DNA of 17,662 nucleotides, taken from the NCBI GenBank assembly GCA_030849075.1, contig JASAOO010003022.1:1-17662 (forward strand), given 5' to 3'. Of this stretch, positions 8,876 through 16,483 are shown piece after piece (position 1 is the stretch's first letter; each line of letters begins with the position of its first letter). This stretch comes from Zelonia costaricensis. Its lineage: Eukaryota; Euglenozoa; Kinetoplastea; Trypanosomatida; Trypanosomatidae. The position numbers were made by a program, and so were the translations under genes. Under the pieces are notes generated by a model that was not told the origin of the DNA, ran no database searches, and saw nothing but the letters and a program-made list of their open reading frames with translations.

Positions 8876-9243
8876 CTTGTGTTTGACTGTGCCGGTGCGC
8901 GTGAAGGAGTGCCAAGAGGGGGCAGGAGGACAGGCCTCCCACCTGCTCGGTGAGTACCGAGGTGAAAAAGGAGGAGGGGATCGTGCGATAGTGTCGAAGA
9001 GCGGGTGGGTAGTGAGCTCTACAGCTTTGGCGCACGCTTTCGAGAACACGACGGTGATGCTGACAAGTTTTGAGGTTTCGTTTTTGGGGGAGGCAAGGCT
9101 AACCGTCTTCCGTGTTGCATCTTCTCCTTTCTTCCTTTACCTTTCTTTTTTTCGTCTGTGTGGCCCTCATTGTGTTCCGCATGGCTGCTGACAGTGCCGA
9201 TGCGCTTGTGCGTGCGTGTGTCGGTGAGTTTGAACGTCCGCGC

Positions 9244-9288
9244 TCTCGTCGTCTCTGCCTCTCTCTCTCACTCACTCACTCACTCACT
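9244..9288 (+). repeat. CT tract and (CTCA)5
   Basis: A CTCT stretch is followed by five exact CTCA units at 9267-9286. On the + strand it forms a pyrimidine-rich tract of the kind used near splice acceptors. The next AG is at 9295-9296 or later, and no credible frame follows. Confidence 0.85.
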
Positions 9289-9437
9289 GCGTGTAGGTAG
9301 GGGGGAAGGGAGCAACAAAAACGAAGAAAAGGACGGTCGAGGCACGTGAGGGAAATCGCACGAGTAGCTCGATGGTTGCCGTTTTGCATTCCGTGTCCTC
9401 TTGTCCATTCTCTTTTCTCCCCTGCCACTGTTGCAGC

Positions 9438-9458
9438 TGTGTGTGTGTGTGTGTGTGT
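9438..9458 (+). repeat. GT microsatellite
   Basis: About ten uninterrupted TG units, followed by degenerate GTGC/GTAT repeats to about 9475. Confidence 0.95.
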
Positions 9459-9639
9459 ATGTGCGTGTATGTACGTCTGCGGACGCAGGCAGCTTTTCTA
9501 CTCTACCCCCCGTGAGGAGGTTTACCACCCCCTCGACGGGGACGGCGAAGGCGCAGGGGGGAGGGGAGGGGGTGGCCGCATCGTGCACGCAGGCAGCCCC
9601 CTCCCGTCAAGAGAAGGCGAGAGAGAGAGGAAGACATGA

Positions 9640-11390
9640 AAGGCGAGAGTGGCGCACAGCCCTCGGACTGGAGCGCAGGTCCAGTCACACGAGAAGGAAG
9701 AGGGGGGGAACAAAGAACCCAAATAAGCGAAACCGCAGCATGGAGGAGGCGACTATCGGTGGTCCAGCCACACACACACACACACAGACGCGCACGCAAG
9801 CACTCATGCACAAGCACGCAGAGACACACTGTTCCTGTAGCTCACTACGGCGCTGAAGAGAAGAAGAAAAAAAAAAAAAGAACAGCGTTGGAAACGACGA
9901 AGCCCGAAAATGGAGGAGCGGAAAGGAAAAGTGAGAAATTAGGAAAGACAAAAGAGGGCCGAAGCTGTGAGTGAAGTCGGGAGGGGAAAGAAAAGGAGCG
10001 GGCGAGAGACGCGGTGGGGGGGGGGGGCGTTGGTGCGGCCGGTGAAGTCAGGCGTACCTGCATACATCTTCTTGGTGTGGAGGGAAGGGAGTGGAGACAG
10101 CGGCCGACGCGGTGGGGGGAGGGGGGAGAGGGAAGAGGTTCTTTAAGAAGGTACAGAAAGAGAAGCGGAACACAACCACACGACACGAGCCAAAGCATGA
10201 AGCAACCCACACAAACAAACACAACAAAGGGAAAATAACACGAGAGCAACGTGAGGCGCCGGCATACTTGGAACAGGCCCCGTACGCGCCGGGTAGTGAA
10301 AGCCAACTCAGATGCGCAGGGGAGGGCGAGAGTCGGGCTGGGTGGAGGAGTGGAGTGGAGATGGAGCGTGGGAGCAGAAGAGAGCGCAAGGTTGCCAGGT
10401 AACGCAAAGTGAAGAAAACGCAACAACAACACGAGGAGGTGGTGGACGAGCTGAGCAGCTGCGGGACGCACGGAAGCAACACGAAGCACAATTCGTGACA
10501 AGGAAAACAAAAAAAGAGAAGAAAGCGAGGAGCAGGAATACGGCATAACGGCGGGCACACAAGCATAGGGAGGGAGGGAGAGAGTGGGGGGCAGATGTGG
10601 GAGGCGGAGAAAGGACACAAGGGGAGTTAAGACACTCTCCGCTTGGGAAACAAGAGCAGCCACGGCGCGCCAGGGTAAAAGGGAGGGAGACAGAAACAAC
10701 ACGCAGCAACACTCGCACACACGAACAGAGAAACTCAAAATATAAACGACGATGCCAAAAGGGCACGAACACACGAGTGCATACACACCGCACAGAGGAA
10801 GGCGGGGCCACAGTGCGAGGTGGACTCGCACGAGGAGGAGGCGCGAGCGCAGAGGCGTGAACACCGCTCATATAAACCCAAAAAGGGAGAGCGAAAAAGA
10901 AAGGAGCGCCTCTGTGGACGCTAACGCACACACACCCGCGCGCGCTGCCTCGAATTGCTCTCTTGTACCACTGAAGAGAGGCAGCGTAGACGGGAAGGCG
11001 AGCCAAGACGACGGAGTAGCGTCACAAGCAGTGCGCTGGGCGTGAGAGAGGGAGGGAAGGGGGGGGGGGCGGGGGCCGAGGCAAGGAAGGGAAAGAACAG
11101 AGACGTTCACGGGTGGAAACAAAGGAAGGGGGGCAGCGAACGGAGGGGGGGTGAAGATAGCGGATGGGCCCGCAGTGAAGCGCAGAGACAGCATAAAAGA
11201 CACTACCCGGAGGAACAGAAGCATCAAGTGATCGGCGACACGTGTTAAGAGCGGTGAAGTCGGTGGGGGGTTGGGGGAAAGGAAGGGGGGAAGGCGCTGG
11301 AAAGAGTGTCAGGGGAATCGCGCGGGGTGCACGTGCACTTTCGGGAGCTTGAGAGTGGAAGAGGTGAGGAGCGGCTCTCGTCTGATCACG
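9640..11390. other. Purine-rich non-coding filler
   Basis: Mostly purine-rich + strand DNA with G-runs (about 10015-10027, 11060-11070), A-runs (about 9867-9879) and a CA array (about 9769-9785). The one specific element seen is the hairpin at 9662-9693. Long frames on the - strand are Leu/Ser/Phe/Cys-rich products of the base bias. Confidence 0.5.
9662..9693. other. 11-bp hairpin with three-base bulge
   Basis: CTCG (9662-9665) and GACTGGA (9666-9672) pair with TCCAGTC (9680-9686) and CGAG (9690-9693). The loop is seven bases and the bulge three (ACA). The arms are not made of simple repeats, which makes this one of the better stems in the window. Family unknown. Confidence 0.55.
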
Positions 11391-11396
11391 CTGAAG

Positions 11397-11445
11397 TTTC
11401 CTCTTCTCTCCCCCTCCGTCGCCCCTCCCTTCCCCTTTCCCCTTG
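11397..11445 (+). other. Plus-strand pyrimidine tract without suitable AG
   Basis: An almost pure C/T tract reverses the usual purine bias. No AG lies between it and the next ATG at 11463, so it does not make a standard acceptor for that frame. Confidence 0.4.
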
Positions 11446-11686
11446 ACCACACACGAATCAACATGAGGCGGAAGTGGGGAGGGGCGAGGAGCAAAATAAC
11501 AAAAGAATGAGGGGACAGACACACACAACGCAAACCTCCGTGAACCTGCAGCGGTGCCGTATGCGTGATGTAACGGCGAATGGGCGCACGCACTGCGTGG
11601 GGAATGAGGGAGTAAACAAAACGGAGAAGGAGGACCATCCACGCGCACGTGAAGGCACAAACGCGCCACCAGCAACGTGCAAACAA

Positions 11687-11730
11687 ACGCGCACGCACGC
11701 ACGCGCACACACATGCACACATGCACGCGC
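11687..11730. other. 44-nt alternating purine-pyrimidine tract
   Basis: Every base from 11687 to 11730 alternates purine and pyrimidine, through CGCA, GCAC, CACA and ATGC units. This is the longest such tract I saw and the best Z-DNA candidate in the window. Confidence 0.85.
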
Positions 11731-11852
11731 TAACAGCTCCCACATCGTGGACACTCGAGTGAAGACACCGCCGCACACCCGTGTTGACTCCCAAAACACA
11801 GTGGAGAGGGGGGAAGGAAAGAAGAAGAAAAAAAGACAAGAGTTCGATTCCC

Positions 11853-11935
11853 GCGGTGTCGGAGCTGGACCAGGCACGTCGCAAAAAAAAAAAGTGAAAA
11901 AAATCGAAGTCGCCTGCGTTTGGCATCGACACCGC
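11853..11935. other. 9-bp inverted repeat enclosing two A-runs
   Basis: GCGGTGTCG (11853-11861) pairs perfectly with 11927-11935. Inside, CAGGC (11871-11875) can pair with GCCTG (11912-11916). The loop holds two A-runs, which read as T-runs on the - strand. A match to the tRNA B-box pattern (GTTCGATTC, 11842-11850) lies just upstream, but no tRNA can be folded around it. Confidence 0.4.
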
Positions 11936-12369
11936 ACCCAAATGTAGCCAGGAATGGTAGTAGACAGAAACACACCAAGCGCAGCGAGCACATGTGGGAG
12001 CTCGCATAGGAAACTGCGTGCCGGGTCGGAGGAGGAGACGGAGGGAGGGGAGGCAAGTGAAGAAGAAGAAAAGAGCAAGACAGTGTACAGCTCCAGTTAA
12101 AGAGAGAGAGAGAAGGGGTGAGAGGGAGACAAGGGGGGGAAAGCAACTGGGGGGCGGCGGAAACCTAGCCGGGGGGGGGGGTGAAGGACCCGTCACGAGA
12201 AGACCGTGGTGGAGCGAAGAGAGAAGGAAGATGGAGAGAGCAATACGCCACGAAAGCAACGATGCAAGAAAGAACCAACAAGGAGACAGGCGGGGAAAGG
12301 GAGTGGGGAAGGAGGAAGGGTCCCGATCGACATGTGAAACGAAGAAGGGCAGATAAAGAGCAAGTCGCA

Positions 12370-13110
12370 CCAATGAAGACATGACGCGTCTGTTGGGCGT
12401 CGCTGCATGGGTGCCTCTGCACTTCGTCTCCGCTTTCAGAGGCCGCAGAGAGAGAAAGATGCACGCACAGGGAAAGGAAGAACCGCCGATACGTGTGAGT
12501 GGATGGGCGGGGAGGGGGGCGGGGAGTGAGAGAGCAATAGGCTGGATAGTTGCGCGCGGTTGGCATGTCATGGAGGGGCGGTGGCCCATTCGCATGGCGT
12601 GTCTCGCAACACGAACGCATTCGCAGCAAGCAGTCACACAGAAATGCAAGAGCATGCGATGAGAGCAGTAAGGGTGAAAGCGACCCCTCCGCATACGCAC
12701 GCACACACACAAACGCAGACACACCTTTGATGGTGAGCGCAGGGGCACACCGTGCTGACGTGGTGGTGCATCACATCATCACACCCCTCCACCCTCGCCC
12801 GCCTCCACCAGCACTCCCTCGCTTCACACACGGGGGAGAGAAGTGGGGAAGAGAAGTGCATACAGCCGCGGTGGGGCGGGGAGAGAGAGAGAGTGAGGGG
12901 GGCACGCACGGCTGGCGATGCGTCGAGCCCACCGAGTGGACGGCGCCAGTGATTGAGCGGCGGTAGATGGGGTGGTCCTCGGCTCCTCTCGTAAGCAAGC
13001 AAAACAAGCATGCACGCCGTCTAGATGGAGATACTAACAAACACACACGCTCGCACATACACACACACACAAACTCACTCACATAGCACACAAATACAGA
13101 TCTATATATG
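12370..13110. other. Balanced to CA-rich stretch, no credible gene
   Basis: A balanced pocket at 12550-12660 and another at 12890-13010 flank a CA array at about 12697-12722. A nested hairpin (12912-12917 with 12944-12949, and 12929-12932 with 12936-12939) lies in the second pocket. A - strand ATG frame, 12634-13011 (125 codons), begins with ordinary-looking protein but ends in Val-Cys repeats. I leave it uncalled. Confidence 0.4.
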
Positions 13111-13122
13111 TCGATATAAAGT
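13036..13122. repeat. Degenerate CA array with AT-rich pocket
   Basis: A degenerate CA array (13039-13075) ends beside the most AT-rich pocket I noticed (about 13098-13120, TATATATG and GATATAAA). No promoter type known to me in these organisms depends on such a box. Confidence 0.7.
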
Positions 13123-13449
13123 CGCACACGCAGAGAAGCAATCAAACAGACACACATACAGATGGCAAGCACGCCTACAAATAACACTCGGAGGCGAGTG
13201 TGCGACGGACGACGGAGGGAGAAGAGTGCCGCGAGATAACGTGAAAGAGCACACAAGAGAGGAGACAAACGGGAAAAACGAGAGAGAAAGGCGAGCGAGA
13301 ACAGATACAGGAAGAGGAGAAGAGCGACACAAAGACAGAACAGGCGCAAAGCAGAAAAAAGGAAAAAGACGACCAGCTGGCACGGTGGCCGATCGTGGCA
13401 ACCGGCATTAAACCCTAAAGCGATGGGATGGGGGAGGGGGGAAGAGTGT

Positions 13450-13479
13450 GGGTAGGGGTAGGGAGAAGGTAGGTGGGGG
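13450..13479 (+). other. GGGTA-type G-quadruplex motif
   Basis: G-runs at 13450-13452, 13455-13458, 13461-13463 and 13475-13479. The first three are spaced by TA, which resembles degenerate telomeric GGGTTA spacing, and a single CCCTAAA lies at about 13411-13417. There is no real telomere array. Confidence 0.6.
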
Positions 13480-13780
13480 CAAAAGAGGAGGTGCCGGGGA
13501 GGCGCGTACATCAGCGGAGGGGAGAGGGGAGACAGGAGAGCGGGGAGGGGGGGACGATGGGAGGGAGGAAGGGTGCTGCCGTGGGAAACAAGAACGGCAG
13601 AAGGTGATCACTCACAAACACGCACGCTCACTCCCACCCAAACACCTCGGCACCCACCCACACACACACACACACGGCGGTTGGCCGAACAATACAGAGA
13701 TGGAGACCATTGGCGCTGTCAGATGGAGGCGGGAGAAGGGCGTGTCGCGGTTAGGCCAGCCACACCGGCGCGCTTGGAGT

Positions 13781-13808
13781 GGGGAAGGGTAGGGGGGGTG
13801 AGGGTGGG
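13781..13808 (+). other. G-quadruplex motif (five G-runs)
   Basis: G-runs at 13781-13784, 13787-13789, 13792-13798, 13802-13804 and 13806-13808 have loops of one to three bases. Confidence 0.75.
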
Positions 13809-14051
13809 ATGAGGTGAGGGGAGCGATCCCGCTGCCCTCTCCCCCCCCCGCGTTCCACCCCGGACTCAGTCTCTGTGGAAACAAAACGAGCAACAGACGA
13901 GCGAGAAGCAAAGTGCAAAAAAAAAAGTGAGAAATGACGTGCGACGAGGGAAAGGGAGCGGAGGGGGGGAAATCGGGGGAGGGAAGAAGCGAGCTAACGG
14001 CAGCGAGCATAAGAATAACAAAGCAAGTAACGGGGGGTGAGGTGAGGCTTA

Positions 14052-14137
14052 TTCGTTTTTTTTTTCCTCCTCTCCTTCCTCTCTTGACTCCTTCTCCCTC
14101 TCTCCAGACCCCTCCTCGCTTTTTTGTTGTTTTTTAG
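14052..14137 (+). promoter_or_regulatory. Strong + strand polypyrimidine tract with two AG sites
   Basis: This is the clearest reversal of strand bias in the window. From 14055 to 14105 the + strand is almost pure C/T and ends in CTCCAG (AG at 14106-14107). A second T-rich stretch ends in TTTTTTAG (AG at 14136-14137). The layout matches a trans-splice acceptor region for + strand RNA. The first downstream ATG (14197) opens only a 60-codon Val-Cys then His-Thr repeat frame, so any transcript would probably be non-coding. Confidence 0.35.
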
Positions 14138-14196
14138 CGTGTGAGGCGTAGGCGACAAAGCGGGGACGAGGAAGGCGAACGCGTCTGTCTGCGCAC

Positions 14197-14312
14197 ATGT
14201 GTGTGTATGTGTGTGTGTCTGTGTGTAGGTCGGTGGCGTTCTCCGAGAATCGGCTCATTGCGCTCCACAGACGAGAGGAGAGACACCATGTACACGGGGA
14301 CGCACACGCTCA

Positions 14313-14354
<42 letters not shown>

Positions 14355-14369
14355 TACACACACAGAGAG
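14197..14369. repeat. GT tract and facing CA tract with (CA)17
   Basis: A GT-rich tract (14197-14226) lies about 75 bases before a CA-rich tract (14300-14363). The latter contains an uninterrupted (CA)17 at 14317-14350, then CATA and GAGA units. The two tracts are complementary and could form a long stem. The pure core has the same length as the one at 762-795. Confidence 0.9.
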
Positions 14370-15000
14370 AGAGAGGTAAGCCGCTCGCCCGAGCAGGCCC
14401 ATGGGTATGAAGAGAGAGTGGGAGGGAGAGAGAGGAGACGTCTGAAGTGGGCGAAGCTAATGAAAAAAAAGAAAAGGGTCGCACAGGCCCAGGAGGCAGC
14501 GGTCAGCCATGCGAGAGTGAGCGGGCACGAGAAACAGCACAGTGCGCAGACCTTGTGGGGGAGAAGGGGGAAGGGGAGGGAGGAGAGACAAGAACTGGGG
14601 AGGCGGCAGAGAAGATGAGGCGTACAACGGCATCGCTGCAGAAGATACGATGAGAGCACACACACACACACACACACACACACGGGCAGAGAGTGAACGG
14701 AGAACGAAGAAGCACAGAAAGGGTGGAGAAAAAAAAGGAAGAACTCACGAACGAAGAAATGACGTGTGCCCCGCACACGTAAAGACACCACACGGAGGAG
14801 GAGACACCCAAAGCAAGCCGGAATGCGCGGCAATAGGAGAGCGGAGGATAAGGACAACAACCGTGAAACCCGAGAAAAACGGATTTCGAGAAAACAAACA
14901 CAAAAAGGAAAAAGCGGCAGGAAGAGAAAGGTCAAAGCTACGGAAAAAAACGTACGCTCAAGAGACAAAGCAACAGATGGAGCAGAAGAAGAAAGGGGCG
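14370..15000. other. Purine-rich filler with (CA)13
   Basis: Purine-rich DNA with an unbroken CA array at 14657-14683. Frames are Lys/Arg/Glu/Gly-rich on + and Ser/Pro/Leu/Phe-rich on -. No gene seen. Confidence 0.5.
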
Positions 15001-15270
15001 CCGGACGCAGGTGGGTGAGTGGGGTAGGGGGATGATCAAGAGCCCGGCGGCGGGCGGCCGCGATGAGGCACGACATGAACAAAAAAAAAAGAGGAGAAGA
15101 GAGATACAGGAAAAGGCATGTTTGATGTCCCCCACTTGTGTTGCTTTTTTGTGTATGCGTATGCGTGTGCGTGAGTGTTTGTTTATTCGTTTGTTTGTTT
15201 TTTTCCTCCACCGCGCTCTGCTTCTCCCCTTTCTTTTTCTCCTGTTGTTGACTGCTTGTCCGTGTGTCTG

Positions 15271-15314
15271 TCTTTCCTTCTTTTTTTTTTTTTGGTTCCC
15301 CCCCCCACCCCCAG
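15271..15314 (+). promoter_or_regulatory. Plus-strand T-run/C-run tract ending in AG
   Basis: Twenty-three consecutive pyrimidines (15271-15293, ending in 13 T) are followed, after GG, by TT and 9 C, A, 5 C and AG (15313-15314). It matches the sequence layout of a splice acceptor. The 9-C run can also pair with a 10-G run at 15329-15338. No convincing frame follows. Confidence 0.3.
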
Positions 15315-15964
15315 GAGGAGAAGGACGTGGGGGGGGGGAGGTGAAACAATGGACCATTTGCGTTCTTGACTCGTCTCGTGGGTTGGGTGTTGCCTGTCCT
15401 CCTTCCTCCGCCAAGTCCTTTCTCGCTGGCATCGCGAGGCCGTACCTGTTTTCCTTTTTGTGGGAGGTGGGAGGCTGAAAAAGGGTGTGGCAGAGAAGGA
15501 TCAGAAGGGGGAGGGGGTATCACGGAAGAAGGAAAAAGATAAGAGGGAGGTGAAACAGGTCGGGAAAGAGGGGGGCGGAGACGGTGACAAGGTCTGGGCT
15601 GGGGGGGGGAGGGGGGCATCCTGAAGCGGAGAGGAAGGCGAGCGAAAGAAAAAAAACAACAACACAACGAACAACATCACGCACAAGAGGGGAGAGGTGG
15701 GTTGAGAGGGAGGAGGGGGATGGGAAAGGAGCAGTGACGGCGAAGTGAAGAAGAAAAGAACAGGAGCGAGAGAAGGGCCGAACAAGACAAAAAAGAGCTG
15801 AGAACAAGCACTGGAGATGAAAGGAGGAACGTTTGCTTGCATATAAGATGTGAACCCACAAGCCACAAGCAAACAAACAACAAAAAGGGGGAAAACGGAG
15901 AGAGAGGTCACAGCAAGAGGGAGGGGGGAAAAGGGACAGGATGCGCTTGAAACTGTCCCGATGG

Positions 15965-16025
15965 TCTACTCGCTCTCGCTCTCTTTTCTGTTTTCGTTTT
16001 TTTTGTTTTTGTTTCACTTGTTAAG
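15965..16025 (+). promoter_or_regulatory. Plus-strand polypyrimidine tract before small ORF
   Basis: A C/T-rich then T-rich tract with scattered G ends at 16022 and is followed by AAG (AG at 16024-16025). The candidate ORF at 16096 would have a leader of about 70 bases. A two-codon ATG frame at about 16083 sits before it. The arrangement fits a trans-spliced + strand mRNA but is not proof of one. Confidence 0.3.
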
Positions 16026-16095
16026 AGAGCCGGGAAGAAGAGGAAAAAAAAAGTGAAAAGAAAGGAGGGGAGGGTGGTGGTGATGTTGTGAAGGA

Positions 16096-16344
16096 ATGGA
16101 GGAGGAGAGGGCAAGCGCGGAGGCTTGGAGGGGGGGGGTGAAAGACGAGTGGGACAAGGAAACACGAGTTCTTCAGCGCGCCTTTGCTTCTCAGCTGACC
16201 TCTTCCCGCCTTACGGCCTCCTCCTCCTCCGACCGAGCCTTCACACCCATCACCTCGCTTGCTCCTTCATCTTCTTGTGCCGGCGGTGGCGGTGGTGGTG
16301 GTGGTGGTGGTGATGGAAGTGGTTTTCTCCGTTTTTTTACGTGA
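16096..16344 (+). CDS. Weak candidate small hypothetical protein (82 aa)
   Basis: The frame starts at a true ATG, 71 bases after an acceptor-like AG (16024-16025), and ends with TGA. The first third is Glu/Lys-rich and comes from purine-rich DNA. The middle (roughly residues 25-60) has ordinary composition with many T/C/G third positions, running through Leu-Gln-Arg, Ser/Thr-rich and Ala/Pro-rich stretches. It then enters a poly-Gly run encoded by GGT repeats (about 16281-16311) and a short hydrophobic end. No domain, signal peptide or family is recognised. It faces the other candidate, 16484-16876, tail to tail. It may be chance. The direction opposes the bulk strand bias. Confidence 0.15.
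   Translation: MEEERASAEAWRGGVKDEWDKETRVLQRAFASQLTSSRLTASSSSDRAFTPITSLAPSSSCAGGGGGGGGGGDGSGFLRFFT
16281..16312 (+). repeat. GGT trinucleotide repeat
   Basis: GGC/GGT units passing into eight or so uninterrupted GGT units, ending in GATGG. If the frame at 16096 is translated it gives poly-Gly. On the - strand it would give a poly-Pro run. Confidence 0.9.
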
Positions 16345-16483
16345 TGACGCACGTTGAGATACGCTAAAAAGGAAAAAGAGGAACCACGCACGAACATGAA
16401 TGCAGACACGCACTCACACACACACACACACACGAACAATGAAAAAAAAAAAAGAAAACATGGGTACTTGTCCGGTGCTGACG
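16345..16483. repeat. Intergenic CA array and A-run between candidate ORFs
   Basis: It contains a CA array (about 16415-16433) and a 12-A run near 16442-16453, followed by a CRE-like palindrome TGACGTCA at 16479-16486. It lies between the 3' ends of the two weak candidate ORFs. Confidence 0.7.

Larger units (their letters stand above)
7880..9640. other. Balanced-composition region with + strand pyrimidine stretches
   Basis: The purine bias relaxes or reverses here. Pyrimidine-rich + strand stretches lie at about 7900-8120, 9110-9290 and 9370-9440. There are GT arrays (8284-8298, 9438-9458), a CA array (8570-8587) and a Z-prone hairpin (8841-8875). Reading frames that look balanced (8250-8555, 8847-9191 on +) start at GTG, not ATG, so they are not convincing eukaryotic genes. 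Confidence 0.45.
11390..12370. other. Mixed non-coding stretch with Z-prone tract and inverted repeats
   Basis: It contains the pyrimidine tract at 11397-11445, the alternating tract at 11687-11730, a 10-bp palindrome (11752-11761), the inverted repeat at 11853-11935 and purine-rich filler to 12370. The long - strand frame across it (11309-12748) is discussed under rejected items. Confidence 0.5.
13123..14040. other. Purine- and G-rich filler with CA array
   Basis: Purine-rich DNA with G-quadruplex motifs at 13450-13479 and 13781-13808, and a CA array at 13659-13675. No gene or RNA seen. Confidence 0.5.
15000..16090. other. Alternating pyrimidine and purine blocks on +
   Basis: The + strand is pyrimidine-rich at 15120-15315 and 15365-15460, purine-rich at 15475-15955, and pyrimidine-rich again at 15965-16022. 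It includes degenerate TTTG repeats (about 15178-15208) and the C-run/G-run inverted repeat at 15298-15338. No coding frame is credible. Confidence 0.5.

Noticed and set aside
8250..9191. Balanced-looking + strand frames at 8250-8555 and 8847-9191
   Set aside because: Both start at GTG. The in-frame ATGs leave only short remnants, and one ends in a hydrophobic pyrimidine-tract translation.
9845..10864. Open frame of 339 codons on the - strand
   Set aside because: Composition is Leu/Ser/Pro/Phe/Cys-rich throughout and ends in poly-Phe from an A-run. It is explained by strand bias.
11842..11855. tRNA-like T-arm (GTTCGATTC)
   Set aside because: The flanking five bases do not pair to form a T stem, no acceptor or anticodon arm can be drawn, and the upstream DNA is purine-rich filler.
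11309..12748. Longest open frame, 479 codons on the - strand
   Set aside because: It opens at GTG rather than ATG. Its product is dominated by Leu/Ser/Pro/Phe and Cys-Val runs, has few acidic residues and crosses microsatellites. Pyrimidine-rich DNA lacks stop codons by base bias alone.
12634..13011. ATG frame of 125 codons on the - strand
   Set aside because: The first 45 residues look ordinary, but it ends in Val-Cys repeats from the CA array at 12697-12722, codon-position bias is weak, and no family is recognised.
13411..13463. Telomere-like units (CCCTAAA, GGGTAGGGGTAGGG)
   Set aside because: Only one or two degenerate units are present. A telomere or interstitial telomeric array needs many exact repeats.
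12771..13511. Open frame of 246 codons on the - strand with a short protein-like tail
   Set aside because: The bulk is Leu/Phe/Cys-rich low complexity. The balanced tail comes from the 12890-13010 pocket, which is open in several frames.
14255..15667. Open frame of 470 codons on the - strand
   Set aside because: It opens at TTG. The product includes long Val-Cys and His-Thr repeats from the (CA) arrays and poly-Phe/Leu/Ser stretches. No domain is seen.
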